Shown here in pieces: positions 22,996 through 33,492 of a stretch of DNA of 64,000 nucleotides. Under the pieces are notes generated by a model. It was not told where the DNA came from, did not search any database, and saw nothing but the letters and a program-made list of their open reading frames with translations. The stretch is from assembly GCA_015698045.1 (NCBI GenBank), contig BLAL01000030.1, forward strand, positions 1,426,001 to 1,490,000, given 5' to 3'. The stretch comes from Rhizophagus clarus. Its lineage: Eukaryota > Glomeromycota > Glomeromycetes > Glomerales > Glomeraceae. How positions within the stretch are numbered: position 1 is the first letter of the stretch; every line of letters begins with the position of its first letter. The position numbers and the translations under genes were made by a program.

Positions 22996-23074
22996 TTGGC
23001 TCAGCTTGAAAAGCTTGAGCCAGCTTGCAAGCTGACTCAGCTCATGCGGAGCTTTAAATACATTATAAACGTAT

Positions 23075-23335
23075 GATTTAATATACTGTATCCATATTTT
23101 GCAAACAGTATACAACATATTGATATACAGTAGAAATATGTTTATACAATATACGTTATAAAAGTATGAATTTAAAATACTGTATCATACAGTATATTCA
23201 CTGTATACTTTATTACATTTTTTATTATTAGTATTTTGTAAACAGTATACTTAATACTGATATGTAGTATACAAAATTGTGAATAATATCAAAGATGCAA
23301 ATATACAGCATACAAACAGTATACATAATTTTTAT
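23075..23335. repeat. CAGTATAC-rich repeat
   Basis: About ten copies of CAGTATAC/GTATACTG and near variants (ACAGTATACAACAT, ACTGTATACTTT) lie in 260 bases beside the TTAA element. The core GTATAC is palindromic. Function unknown; possibly the end of an unrecognised element. Confidence 0.6.
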
Positions 23336-23958
23336 AGGGCTAAGTTCAGCAATCTTAGCTAAGAGCTTGAAATTTAATTTTCTCAATAAATCAATGGATT
23401 GCATATTTGATAATAATTTTTTATATGAATGGAATAATTTAAAAGTTTGTTAGCATAGATAAAAAAAAATGAAGTAATATCCTCATCAGATTTACTGATT
23501 TATTGATATAAAAAATAAGCTACAAGATTTGATAATATATGAACTTGTTTTATAAAGTGAAAAGGTATTTCTATACTAATGCCTGCAGACCACTGCTTCT
23601 AATACATTATTCCAACATTAGACTTCTTCATTTGTCCAAGTAACTGATATTCTGGATAATATATCAGTTATACTTATACAAGATATGTAATGATGGAAAA
23701 TAAATCAATAGTTTATAACTATCATTAACCTTATGCTCATTCCATGATTTTAATAAAGCTCTCTAAATTAGTTTGCAGGGTAAGAAAACTGTACAAACTT
23801 GATCATTCTGATGCAATATATATAGTACAAATAATTTTCATATAAAATTGCACAGTTACTCCTTTCTCCCTTTAATCATTATATTCGTATCTACTCATTA
23901 TATTCAGAAAAAACTTTTTTTACTAATTTACTGATTATTTATAAAGTAAATATTAAAA
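23336..23958. other. AT-rich spacer, nothing recognised
   Basis: No gene, repeat or RNA recognised. Confidence 0.4.
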
Positions 23959-24267
23959 ATGGATCATAGCAACTTTACCCTTACTAACTCTTTTTTCGAT
24001 AACCTCAATCTTAATATTTTTTCTTTCACGAAAAAAGAAATGAACATTTTATCTTCAATTAAGGAAGAAATAAACGTTAGAAAAGGCAACTTTAGCTCTA
24101 TTATGAAAAATAAGAAAAAGGGACTTTCTAAAGTATTTTTCATATATCTGGATGTTTATCAAAAGAATGACATACTAGAAGAACTGAACTGCAAGGAAAG
24201 TTTACAAACTATTTCTTTTGTCATACATATAAGTCTTAAAGATTTAACTTCTCTTTACTATGTATGA
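23959..24267 (+). CDS. Unrecognised 102-residue reading frame
   Basis: Frame MDHSNFTLTNSFFDNLNLNI to SLKDLTSLYYV, with a basic stretch (MKNKKKGLSK) in the middle. I do not recognise it. Its codon composition is less extreme than the surrounding spacer, and it lies in the same orientation as the decayed gene that starts about 65 bases downstream, so it may be that gene's first exon or an unrelated remnant. Confidence 0.35.
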   Translation: MDHSNFTLTNSFFDNLNLNIFSFTKKEMNILSSIKEEINVRKGNFSSIMKNKKKGLSKVFFIYLDVYQKNDILEELNCKESLQTISFVIHISLKDLTSLYYV

Positions 24268-24333
24268 CATAATGTTGATTCCATTCTTTAATGCACATTA
24301 GGAATAATCAAATTTCCAATAACCCTAATCTTT

Positions 24334-25267
24334 CACAACCAATGACTATAAAAGCAAATGGATCCAGGATCATCATAATTACCCCATAGGATGTCCTTTA
24401 CTACCTCTACACCATCAACTTTCCCTACCCAAAAAAAGATTCCAAGACAAAAAAAGTAAAATTCTCATATCTAAGCCAGGCAAAATTCCTTTTTTGCTAT
24501 CTTTACCAAATTTGTCGATAGATAATTATAATGGAAAGTCGCAAAAGTTATCCAACAATGATCAAAATTTTTTGAAAGTTGAACCAGGAAAAAATTATAG
24601 GCGTTGCATTTGGTGTATCAATTTTAGCTTTCATCCCAAGGAGAAAGAAAGAATTATCTTTAATCTGAAAAGTAAACGACCAATACCTTCTTCCTTAGGA
24701 CCAGAATGGAAATGTGATTCCATCTCAAGAAACGTGAATATTTGGCAATTGCATAGAGATGAATGCTTGAACTACCTTATGTCAGCTTATAACAGATCTC
24801 AAGATTAAAACCCAAATAGTATATCTTCAGAAAGACGAAGTAGTGCCACTATGCATGAATTGCCAAGCTTGTCAGAATTAGTTGAATTGATAAAAAATGA
24901 TCATAAGTACCATGAATTCTATAAAAATGAAGATAATTGGTTAATTGATCAGGAAAATTTCAGTGACACATATGGTATCACAAAGATTTATTCGTTACTT
25001 GTAGATCATTATGGAGGATCTCTTATGTTTTTAGATGACTGTAACATTCTGTTTGAATGGTGTGAAATAACACAAATCATGTATATATTGGGAATTAACA
25101 TAATGGAAGGTTTTGCAAACTTTCTCTATCATCCAGAAAAAAGATGTATCATAGAGGAAGATGGTAATTTGATACCTGATATAGAACTTGAACGTCAAGC
25201 AGAAGAGTTGGTGAAAGTTGAGTTTGCTAATTTATTAAAAAGCCTAAAACAAGAAAATTCAGGTTGA
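24334..25267 (+). pseudogene. Unrecognised gene with one in-frame stop
   Basis: An open frame from about 24334 (TNDYKSKWIQDHHNYPIGCP) runs through YRRCIWCINF and PEWKCDSISRNVNIWQLHRD, reaches TAA at 24806-24808, then continues in the same frame (NPNSISSERRSSATMHELPS) to 25267 (LLKSLKQENSG). The first part has paired cysteines (CIWC), a later Cys, and HRDEC, which suggests a small zinc-binding module. The second part is helical and acidic. Continuity on both sides of the stop argues that it was one gene of about 310 codons; no family is recognised. An alternative is two genes with a 14-codon gap, or an unannotated intron over the stop. Confidence 0.55.
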
Positions 25268-25945
25268 TAACTACACCTTACATATATAAAGCTTCTTCCT
25301 TCTCTTTGGTTGGGTTAGTTATGTCTTGCTTAAATAAATAATAAAGTCTACATCTTTGCTTTTGTCTCAAATAAGTTTTAATTTATTTGCTAGATTATAA
25401 ATATAACCTATGTGATAGTTATATATAATTATATATTTGTTTTGCTATGTGAGAAGGTTTTTTGCATTTTGGATTTTAAATGTAACATAAAAATTATTAT
25501 GATCAATAAAGAATAAACACATTATCTTGCATAAAAAATGAAGTCCAATTTGGTTGGATAAGGCTTTTGAATATTTTACATAAAAATTATCATCCATCGT
25601 ATTATCTGAGCTTGATTTAATGAAATTCTGCTTCTTCATCATTTTTACATTTATTTTTATATGCACTTTCTTGTATAATACTTTATGAAAAATATAATAA
25701 AATCCATTAGTATATATAAGAAGATATAACATCCTAACAAGAAAACTATTAGATTATGCCAATTGATCGTGATAAATTTGTCCCATTTTTTTTGTTAAGA
25801 AAATTTTTTATTAATATATGCGTGAAATAAATACAATGTTTAGGACGTAGCCCATAATACATGACGTTTATGCTAATATTCTATCTTATTATTCTGTTTT
25901 TACCTGTTTCAATAAATCCTGTAATTTGATTTAACTATCAAATAC
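25268..25945. other. AT-rich spacer
   Basis: No convincing gene. A 95-codon minus-strand frame (25445-25732) reads as low-complexity hydrophobic/basic sequence without similarity. Confidence 0.35.
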
Positions 25946-26700
25946 CTATTTGATTTGTCCAAATAAGTCTTTGATAGGCTCCACCAAGTCATTATGGGTC
26001 AATACAACCTTGTTGATTGGTAATGGGAAGGGTGACAACAAATTTAATAACACTTTCACCTTCCTTTCGCTATTATTCTCAGAGTTAGATGAAACTAGTT
26101 TGATTATTACCCAATCTACAACAGTTGATACAATCCCATACATTACATCTTTTTGTAAACCTACTGTTTCATAGCTACATTTTTTAGGGTTGTACTAGAT
26201 AGATGTCTGCAGTTGGATCACATTCTGTACAATTCCTTGATTGATATCCTCTTTTTTTACCTTGGTGATTGTGATAATGATATTCTCTATCTTTATAGCC
26301 CAATCAACAGGACCTTTGTCATGACTTCCTGAGATTTCGTACTGAGGATAAACCTTTATTTCACCTCTATATATTAATGTATGTATTTTTTTATTATTAA
26401 CATTTCTTACTTCCTTAATATTCTATTAACTGTAGTTTTAATGTCAAATACATTTGAATCATAATTAACAATACGTAATGGTTGTGATTTAATAATTACA
26501 TTTACTGTAATCTTTTTAATTCTAAATCATTTATATTAATTCACTTTTTAATTTCTATAGTTTTTTGATTAGAAATATTTGAATTATGATTATCTTTTTT
26601 ACTGTTACTATCATCATCATCATCATCAAAAAAATCATCTTTTTCATTCTCATCAAAACTATTGCTTCTGTTTACTTCAAATAATACATCTTATATAGAA
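25946..26700 (-). pseudogene. Decayed gene with a PD-(D/E)XK-nuclease-like region
   Basis: The minus-strand frame from about 26395 reads YPQYEISGSHDKGPVDWAIK, IENIIITITKVKKEDINQGI, VQNVIQLQTSI, then a TAG, then VGLQKDVMYGIVSTVVDWVI to IKDLFGQIK ending at 25946. The order GPVDW, a beta-rich IIITITxVKK, and QNxxQL fits the restriction-endonuclease-like core (Asp, Glu-x-Lys, Gln). At the Glu position this copy has Lys, so it would be catalytically dead. An upstream part with an acidic run (FFDDDDDDSNSKK near 26600) is separated by stops and frame changes. Assignment rests on motif spacing only. Confidence 0.45.
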
Positions 26701-26838
26701 GATTAAAAATTATTTTCTGATACACCTGCATAAGCATACTTTAATTTTTTTTGTATATTTGTAATGTAGTGTGTAAGAAGATTGGCTATAACTTCCAGTT
26801 TTTCAACTTTTAATTTATTTTATAGAGTATTGCTAATC

Positions 26839-26872
26839 TTAACTGGGTGAAAATTTCCTCCCCCTCCTGTAA
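26839..26872 (+). repeat. Candidate left terminal repeat of the MULE-bearing region
   Basis: TTAACTGGGTGAAAATTTCC followed by a C-rich run. It is inverted relative to 36087-36122 (inward TTAACTGGAAGAAAATTTCC). A related TTAACTTTGGGTGAAAATC is on the minus strand at about 37599-37617. No clean target duplication was found. Confidence 0.45.
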
Positions 26873-26959
26873 AAAAATTTTTAAAAAAATTTTTTTTTTA
26901 ATATACCTGTAAAAAATTTAAAATTTTTTTTTTTACAAAAATGCGTAATGAACAGTAAA

Positions 26960-27300
26960 AAATGGACTTTCTTGGAATAATAGGTAGGTTTCATTTTCTT
27001 GTCTAATGGCTTTCTTCTGTTATTAGCAAAATTAATAATGTCATTTCTTTTCACTTTGTAGGAGCGTTTTCAGTTCTTAGAATAACAGGTAGCCTTGTCT
27101 CTAATGGTTCTCTTTTGTTGTTAAGTAAAGATTAACGTCATTTCTTTTCACTTTTATTGGAGTGATTCAAAATATCAGTTCTTGAGACAATAGGTAAGTT
27201 TTGTTTCCCCTTTAATGGTTTTCTTCTGTTGTTAATGAAATTTAATGTCATTTTTTTGCTTTTTAGACGTGATTTTAAGACTTTCTTGAAATGATCATGG
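26960..27300 (+). repeat. Micro-exon-like array 2
   Basis: Three units of about 115 bases. Each has an exon-like part of about 25-35 nt with a TTTCAG or ATCAG segment and TCTTGGAATAATAGG-like ending, then a GTAGGT/GTAAGT-type donor, a (T/C)TTTCTTCTGTT stretch, ATTAAYGTCATTT, and a T-rich end in TTTGTAG or TTTTTAG (the middle one degenerate, TTATTGG). Confidence 0.6.
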
Positions 27301-27698
27301 AAATATTTGAGGATTTCTTTATCGCTTATTGAATTTTTATCTAAATATCATCCATTATGACTTTCTATTTCTCGTTCAGAACCTTCTGATAAACATGTTA
27401 TATGAAGCAAAAACATGTTGCAATTCGATTGAGACTTGAAGACAAACTTTACAAATACGTATTCTTTTGTTTATTATACAATATTAGAATCACTTCTTTA
27501 GGAACAATTTATTGAATTTTTCAGGATACTTTTTTTTATTTTATTAGCAAGTTTGGTATTATTTCTTTATTCATGATGGCATTCTTTTTTTTTGAAATGT
27601 CATTGTTTCTTTCAATTCTTAGTTCAATAACATGTAATAAAATAGTTGCTAAACAATAGTTCAATAACATATAATAAAATAGTTGCTAAATAAATTGC

Positions 27699-29455
27699 AT
27701 TACAAATAAAGTTGCCTACTGAAACTAAAGAGTTTTGACATGTCAAAATTGTCAAAACTATTTCAACATTTTGATATTGGATTTCTGATTTGTCAAAATG
27801 CCAAAATAGTTTTAACATGTCAAAATTGTCAAAATTATTTCGACATGTTGAAATTGTCAAAACTATTTTGATATGTCGAAATTATCAAAACTATTTTGAC
27901 ATGTAATATATATAACAAACAGCAATCACTAGTGTCAAATTAATGAAAAAAACTGTTTTGTAATAGTTTTTTAAGTATTTAATAAAAACCGTTGTAAGAC
28001 ATTTTTATTTTTTAATTTTTAAGCAAAAAAAAACTGTTTCGCAATGGCTTTTCAAGCATTTAATAAAAAATGTTACAAGACATTTTTTATTTTTTAATTT
28101 TTAAACAAAAAAAACTATTTCGCAACAGTTTTTCAATTATTTAATAAAAAATGTTGCGAAATGTTTTTTATTTTTAACTTTAAAAAAAAAACCATTTTGT
28201 AACAGTTTTTCAATTATTTAATAAAAAATGTTGTGAAACATTTTTTATTTTTTTAACTTAGAAAAAAACTATTTCACAACAGGTTTTCAATTATTTAATA
28301 AAAAACGTTGCAAAACATTTTTTATTTTGAATTTTTAAGCAAAAAAACTATTTCATAACAGTTTTTCAAGAATTTAATAAAAAATGTTACGAAACATTTT
28401 TTATTTTGAATTTTTAAACAAAAAAACCATTTCATAATGGTTTTCAATTATTTAATAAAAAACATTGCAAAACGTTTTTTATTTTCAAATTTTTAAGCAA
28501 AAAAAATTGGTTTGTAACAGTTTTTCAAGCATTTAATAAAAAACATTGCAAAACATTTTTTATTTTTGAATTTTTAAATAAAAAAAACTATTTTGCAATG
28601 GTTTTTCAATTATTTAATAAAAATGTTACAAAATATTTTTTATTTTCAATTTTTAAGCAAAAAAAACTATTTCACAACAGTTTTCAAGCATTTAATAAAA
28701 AATATTGCGAAACGTTTTTTATTTTTGAATTTTTAAACAAAAAAAAAACCATTTTGCAACAATTTTTCAATTATTTAATAAAAAATATTGTGAAACATTT
28801 TTTATTTTTTAACTTAAAAAAAAACTGTTTCATAATAGTTTTTTAATTATTTAATAAAAAACACTCGAAACATTTTTTATTTTTTTAACTTAGAAAAAAA
28901 AACCATTTCACAACAGTTTTTCAAGTATTTAATAAAAAACGTTATAAAACATTTTTGATTTTGAATTTTTAAACGAAAAAAAACTGTTTTGCAACAGGTT
29001 TTCAATTATTTAATAAAAAATGTTGCGAAACATTTTTTATTTTTGAATTTTTAAGCAAAAAATACCATTTTATAACAGTTTTTCAAATATTTAATAAAAG
29101 ACGTTGCAAAATATTTTTTATTTTTTAACTTAAAGAAAAAAACCATTTCACAATAGTTTTTCAATTATTTAATAAAAAACGTTACAAAACATTTCTTATT
29201 TTTTAATTTTTATTAGAAATTTGTTACGAAATATTGTGATATTTAGTTTCAGCAGTTTTGACAATTTTGACGCTTCAAAACTATTTTGGCAGTTTCATAC
29301 AATTTTGGCAGTTTTGACATGTCGAAACTAGTTTCAACATTTTGACAATTTCGACGTATTGAAACTATTTCAGCATTTTGGCATTTTGACATATTTTAGG
29401 TTTTGACATTTCGACATTAGCCAATTGAGTTTTAGCAGGCAACTTTAATTACAGA
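27699..29455. mobile_element. Decayed non-autonomous hAT-like element
   Basis: The element is 27707-29447. Ends TAAAGTTGCCTACTGAAAC and, inverted at the right, TAAAGTTGCCTGCTAAAAC resemble the intact hAT's TAAGGTTGCTTGCCGAAAC. The flanking octamers ATTACAAA (27699-27706) and ATTACAGA (29448-29455) match at 7 of 8. Subterminal regions carry TGTCAAAAC/TTTTGACA and GTCGAAA arrays in the place of GCCGAAA. No transposase; the interior is a tandem array. Confidence 0.85.
27935..29215. repeat. 79-bp tandem array, about 16 copies
   Basis: Aligned on TTTAATAAAAA, which recurs every 77-82 bases from about 27977 to 29168. Each unit contains AAAACTGTTTCGCAACAGTTTTTCAA-like and AACGTTGCGAAACATTTTTTATTTT-like segments (variable), so inverted AAAACNGTTTNGNAACNGTTTT motifs repeat throughout. 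The open frame at 28598-28846 is a translation of the repeat. Confidence 0.93.
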
Positions 29456-29579
29456 TAGATCTATAAATTCTCTAATAAATATCAATCTAATAAAGCATTT
29501 TATTGATGCAAAAAGAATATTGTAATAAAATAAATTTTGTACTATAATTGCTGCATATTACACGAACTTTGACAAATTT

Positions 29580-30966
29580 TTAACCAGTAAATTTGCAAGT
29601 TGCGTAGTTATACCCTTTCTGCTCACAATTATGACATGTTTTTCTATTATCTTTATTGTCTAGTTGAGTTTTATTACCACTTTTTAGAATATTAAGATCA
29701 ATAGATCTTAAACAATTTCTTCTGCCTTCCTTGTCTTGAATTTCAACAGCACTTTTCATCCTCCCTGTTAGTCTTCCTTTTCTAACCATAATAATCAGGT
29801 TTACCATATCATTATTATTTAATACCTCTTTCACCTGATGTTGTATGTTATCTAAAATTTCTTGCTTGCTTACTAAAAAATCTTGGCATATACCAATAAA
29901 TTCTTCATATGAATTTGTAGAAAGTATCAAATCAATAGCTTTTTTCATCATACCATGTGCACGCCCATATTTTATATGGTTATTATTAAGCTCTTGGAGA
30001 TTTAATGTATATAATTCAGCACCTTTTATCTTTGTTATATGCCCTAAATTAAAATTATTTGTATCACTAATTATTTCATTATCTGATGTATTAGAGCAGA
30101 GGCTAATAGGGGCTTGTTGAATTATAACATTTGATGTAATCTTATTATCCTTATATCATCAGCTAGAAATTAATCTAAAACCTTTCATTGTAAATAAAAC
30201 AAATAATTAATAATCTGTGAAAACAATGTGAAAAGAGTTGGGTATAATAAAGTTAACATATTAACCCAACATGCCATTTTGCATTTGGAGATGTTCTTAA
30301 ATTTTGTAAAAATGCCTACATGGATATCCATGTGTAATTAGTAAATTACATGTGCATCTATAAGATCCATCAGAAATTAATATGACATAGTGGTTTTTAA
30401 TTCTATATGATATTACAATTCGCCAAATTTTCACAATTTCAAATTTCATTATTGTTGCTAAAATATCACTAAACAATATTTTCACAGTTTCATAATGGTC
30501 TTCACGTACACCTTCATTATAATCATCTTCGCTATAAGTCTTAATAATAAATAAGTTGATTAGCAATAAATACAAAACTTCATTTAAAACAAAAATACAA
30601 ACCTTAATAATTGTTTTCTATTCTGTAATTTTAAGCATAAATGCATCATAATAAAAACATTTTTGCATTTGCTTACAAATTGGTATAATCATTGGCGCTA
30701 TAAGATAATCTGAAACAATTTTTTCAATAGATGTAAAGTATTTTTTGGCTATATTTTCCAGTCCAACACTTGGAATTTCATCCTTATATTTTTGAATTCT
30801 AACATAATTTGCTTCATTATCAAGTAATTGTTGAATTTCCCTTACTAGTATTAAAAGAGATGAAGTGAATTTAACACTATTATGAACTTTTTTATTTAAA
30901 CTTTCCACATGTTGAGTACTATTTGCACCTGCAGTAAATTGGATATTAATATAACAAACAGCCCAT
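29580..30966 (-). pseudogene. MULE transposase, C-terminal part
   Basis: Continues in frame from the part at 33493 onward once the intervening insertion is removed (junction KNKWAVCYINIQF). Seen in order: FTAGANSTQHVESLNKKVHN, a helical region, probable intron about 30540-30598, ILVISDGSYRCTCNLL..GYPCRHFY, which is a SWIM zinc finger (CxC...CxH), then a long tail ending with a degenerate CCHC knuckle (CHNCEQKGYNYATC). Several stops and shifts interrupt it (for example near 30617 and 30160), so it is not functional. Confidence 0.85.
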
Positions 30967-33492
30967 TTAGGGAAGGGCCAAAAAACATGTGTTTATAAGC
31001 CAATATATGCTCTAATCCTCTCCCCCCCTTGTGACTCCTTGTGACTTATACTGCGGCAAATTGATTTTCACAATGATAGATAATCTAAAAAAAATTTTTT
31101 TTTCGCAGTTATTCGTATTTCATTAGAAAAATTAAAAAAATAAAGCATGCAAACATTTTTAACAACCCGAAGTTTGAGAAAAAATATCTTTATAAAAATT
31201 CAACACTTTTATACCACAAATTTTGCAACGCTTAGGCATATCAGAAAATGATTGAACTTTCAAACCCAAACCCACAAAAACAGCAATTATTAGAGGAAGC
31301 AAATACTATATGGAAAGAGGTAAAAAAAATAATGTCAATGAAATTAAAGATACCATTATACGCTACTTGGCTACTCCAGTTCTATTAACAAGATATGGTT
31401 TTCAAGTTTCGAATTTCAGAAATTCTAGACCGTCTAGACCTCCAATACAAGAACATGTACAAATTCGTTTAGAGCATGACGAAGAAATTTTAAATACCAC
31501 AAAATGTAGTGACACAACGCTATGCTAATAGTGAGAAGAAACGTGCATAGAAGAAAGTAGCAGAATATACTGCTATATTTGATATATCGACAGATAATTC
31601 TATAAAAAAACAACTTGTAAATCAAATAAATTCTGAAAAACAAGTAATACTTCAACAAAATAAATGCCTTACCTATTTAAAATGGTATGCAGCAACATAA
31701 AGAAGACTTTGGGAGCAGAAGCAACTATTGTTAGAAGAAAATAATGTTGAAAAATATGATTCACCAGGTAGACCTTTCCATGCGCTTAAAAATCCAGAAT
31801 TATACGATCAACTGCATACATGTATTGATTTGGTTTGGCAGATAATTGGCGAAGAAAAGAATGGATTAAAATTCGCATCATTTCTCATCTTCGAACGGCT
31901 ATGGAAGAGAACTATCAACAATATCTTTCAAAATCCTGTCTTCAAACCTATCTTTTATTACGTCATCCAAATTCCAATTAAGCAAAATACCATCACCATC
32001 CAGCCCTTATTCAGAATGTTGCTGTATCTAGAAATGAAATAGGCTCTTATGAAGATAGTCATTATTGTTTAGCATCCGTAAAAAGCATTAGACAATTTGC
32101 AGAGTCTTTTCCTGAACATTCAATTATCATATCACAAAATAATAAGGCCAAAGTCCCTTTAGGTATTCCTGCAGTAGGTCGTATCTTTTCAACAGTTCAA
32201 ACACACAATCAGCCTGTATCCATTCCCAATCACAATTTTCCAGTATCTTCAAAACACAAATTAATTCCCTCAGTATATCTTGTAATTGACCCAACTGATA
32301 CAAATAAATCAACACGATTAGGACGTTTAGCTGTATTCATATGACCAGAGTTATGGCTTTCAATAACGGTTTCAAGTCATATGTTAGATTTACAAAAAAT
32401 TCAACATCTTCAAGGCTTTCAAGAATCTTTTCTAGATAGTAGCAATATGTATCGTCCAATTGTAGTTCTTTTGGTAGATGGAGGACCTGATGAGAACCTA
32501 CGTCATCTAAAAAATATAAAGCAGTATTGTAAGTATTTTTGCGATGCAGACTTGAATTACATGACGATTCGTATCCCATGCATCTGGCCAGTTTGTATAC
32601 AATCCTGCAGAAAAAAGCATGGCTTCTTTATCTGAAAAACTTGCAGGAATAACTTTTCCCCATGATAAATATGGCAGCCACCTACGAAATGGAAAGGTGA
32701 TTGATGACAATTTAACATGACAAAATTTTGCCTATTCTGGAGAAACCTTATGTGAATTATGGAAAAAAGATAACATCAATGGTTATCCTGTACATGCCGA
32801 ATATATACCAGAAGACAATATGGAAACTGAAACACCAATTTTCTGGCTTTGGATAGAAAAATATATACAAATCTGCCGCTATTCTCTTGATATTTGTAAG
32901 TGTAACAATCTACAGTGCTGCTGACTAAAACAATATGAGGAAGCGGCTACTTTACTTGCACAAAATGATGGTTTTCTTCTTCCAGTTTCTAAAGGTCGTG
33001 ATAATCATTTCTTAAATCCAATTCACATTCTTGAATATTTTGATGTGCTTAAAATTCCCAAATATGATCAACATTGTCCATTCATATTTTCTGAATTATA
33101 CCAACGTTTGTGTTGCAATTTATATGACAAATATTTTCCAACTTTATCTTTTGTAACTGAACACAAAAAAACAGTTCATACACAATATTGTAAATGTTCA
33201 AATCGCATTCAAAATTTGTGTACCTATGAAGATATTCCAAATAATCTTCCTTTTGTAGTAATTGATGTAAATTTTCGAAATGTATTATCTGATCACAAAT
33301 AATTGTAATAAAATTTACACATTAAAATGGAAATTTATAATTTTTTTAAAAGAAATTTGTAAAATTTATTATTTTAAAATTGTAAAAAATACAAAATAAA
33401 TACAAGCCACAAAATTACTATTTATAGACATGATCAATAAGACTTCCTCCTACCCCTCTTAACTAAACACGTGATTTCTGGCCCTCCCCTTA
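30967..33492 (+). mobile_element. DNA transposon inserted in the MULE, TTA target duplication
   Basis: The element is 30970-33489. Imperfect TIRs of about 26 bases: GGGAAGGGCCAAAAAACATG at the left and, inverted, GGGGAGGGCCAGAAATCACG at the right. TTA is duplicated at 30967-30969 and 33490-33492. The triplet TTA/TAA duplication and G-rich ends fit PIF/Harbinger-type target choice, although the encoded protein is not recognisably Harbinger. Confidence 0.88.
31247..33302 (+). pseudogene. DDE-like transposase remnant of the inserted element
   Basis: Open segments in several frames form one degraded protein: MIELSNPNPQKQQLLEEANT, then SPGRPFHALKNPELYDQLHT, HYCLASVKSIRQFAESFPEH, SIIISQNNKAKVPLGIPAVG, KLIPSVYLVIDPTDTNKSTR, VVLLVDGGPDENLRHLKNIK, ADLNYMTIRIP, a frame-shifted YNPAEKSMASLSEKLAGITF, and a Cys-rich end (CKCSNRIQNLC). 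The placement of SQ(D/N)xK, LLVDGGPDEN and NPAExSMASLS suggests a D-D-E catalytic triad, the first Asp being Asn here. It has at least seven stops or shifts. I believe the family is common in Rhizophagus, but I have no name for it. Confidence 0.6.

Larger units (their letters stand above)
18772..23057. mobile_element. Large non-autonomous DNA element flanked by TTAA
   Basis: Inverted terminal repeats AGCTCCGCATGAGC (18776) and GCTCATGCGGAGCT (ending 23053) are both flanked by TTAA (18772-18775, 23054-23057). Next to the ends are arrays of GAGCCA, AAGCTTGAGC and GGCTTGGCTTGG motifs. A second copy with TTAA and AGCTCTGCATGAGC starts at 63695. TTAA target sites occur in piggyBac and Kolobok; no transposase is present, so the superfamily is open. 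The body holds the 117-bp array and a nested element at 21453-22987. Confidence 0.8.

Noticed and set aside
28598..28846. 82-codon plus-strand frame
   Set aside because: Translation of the 79-bp tandem array (repeated FNKN, KNIVK-type peptides).
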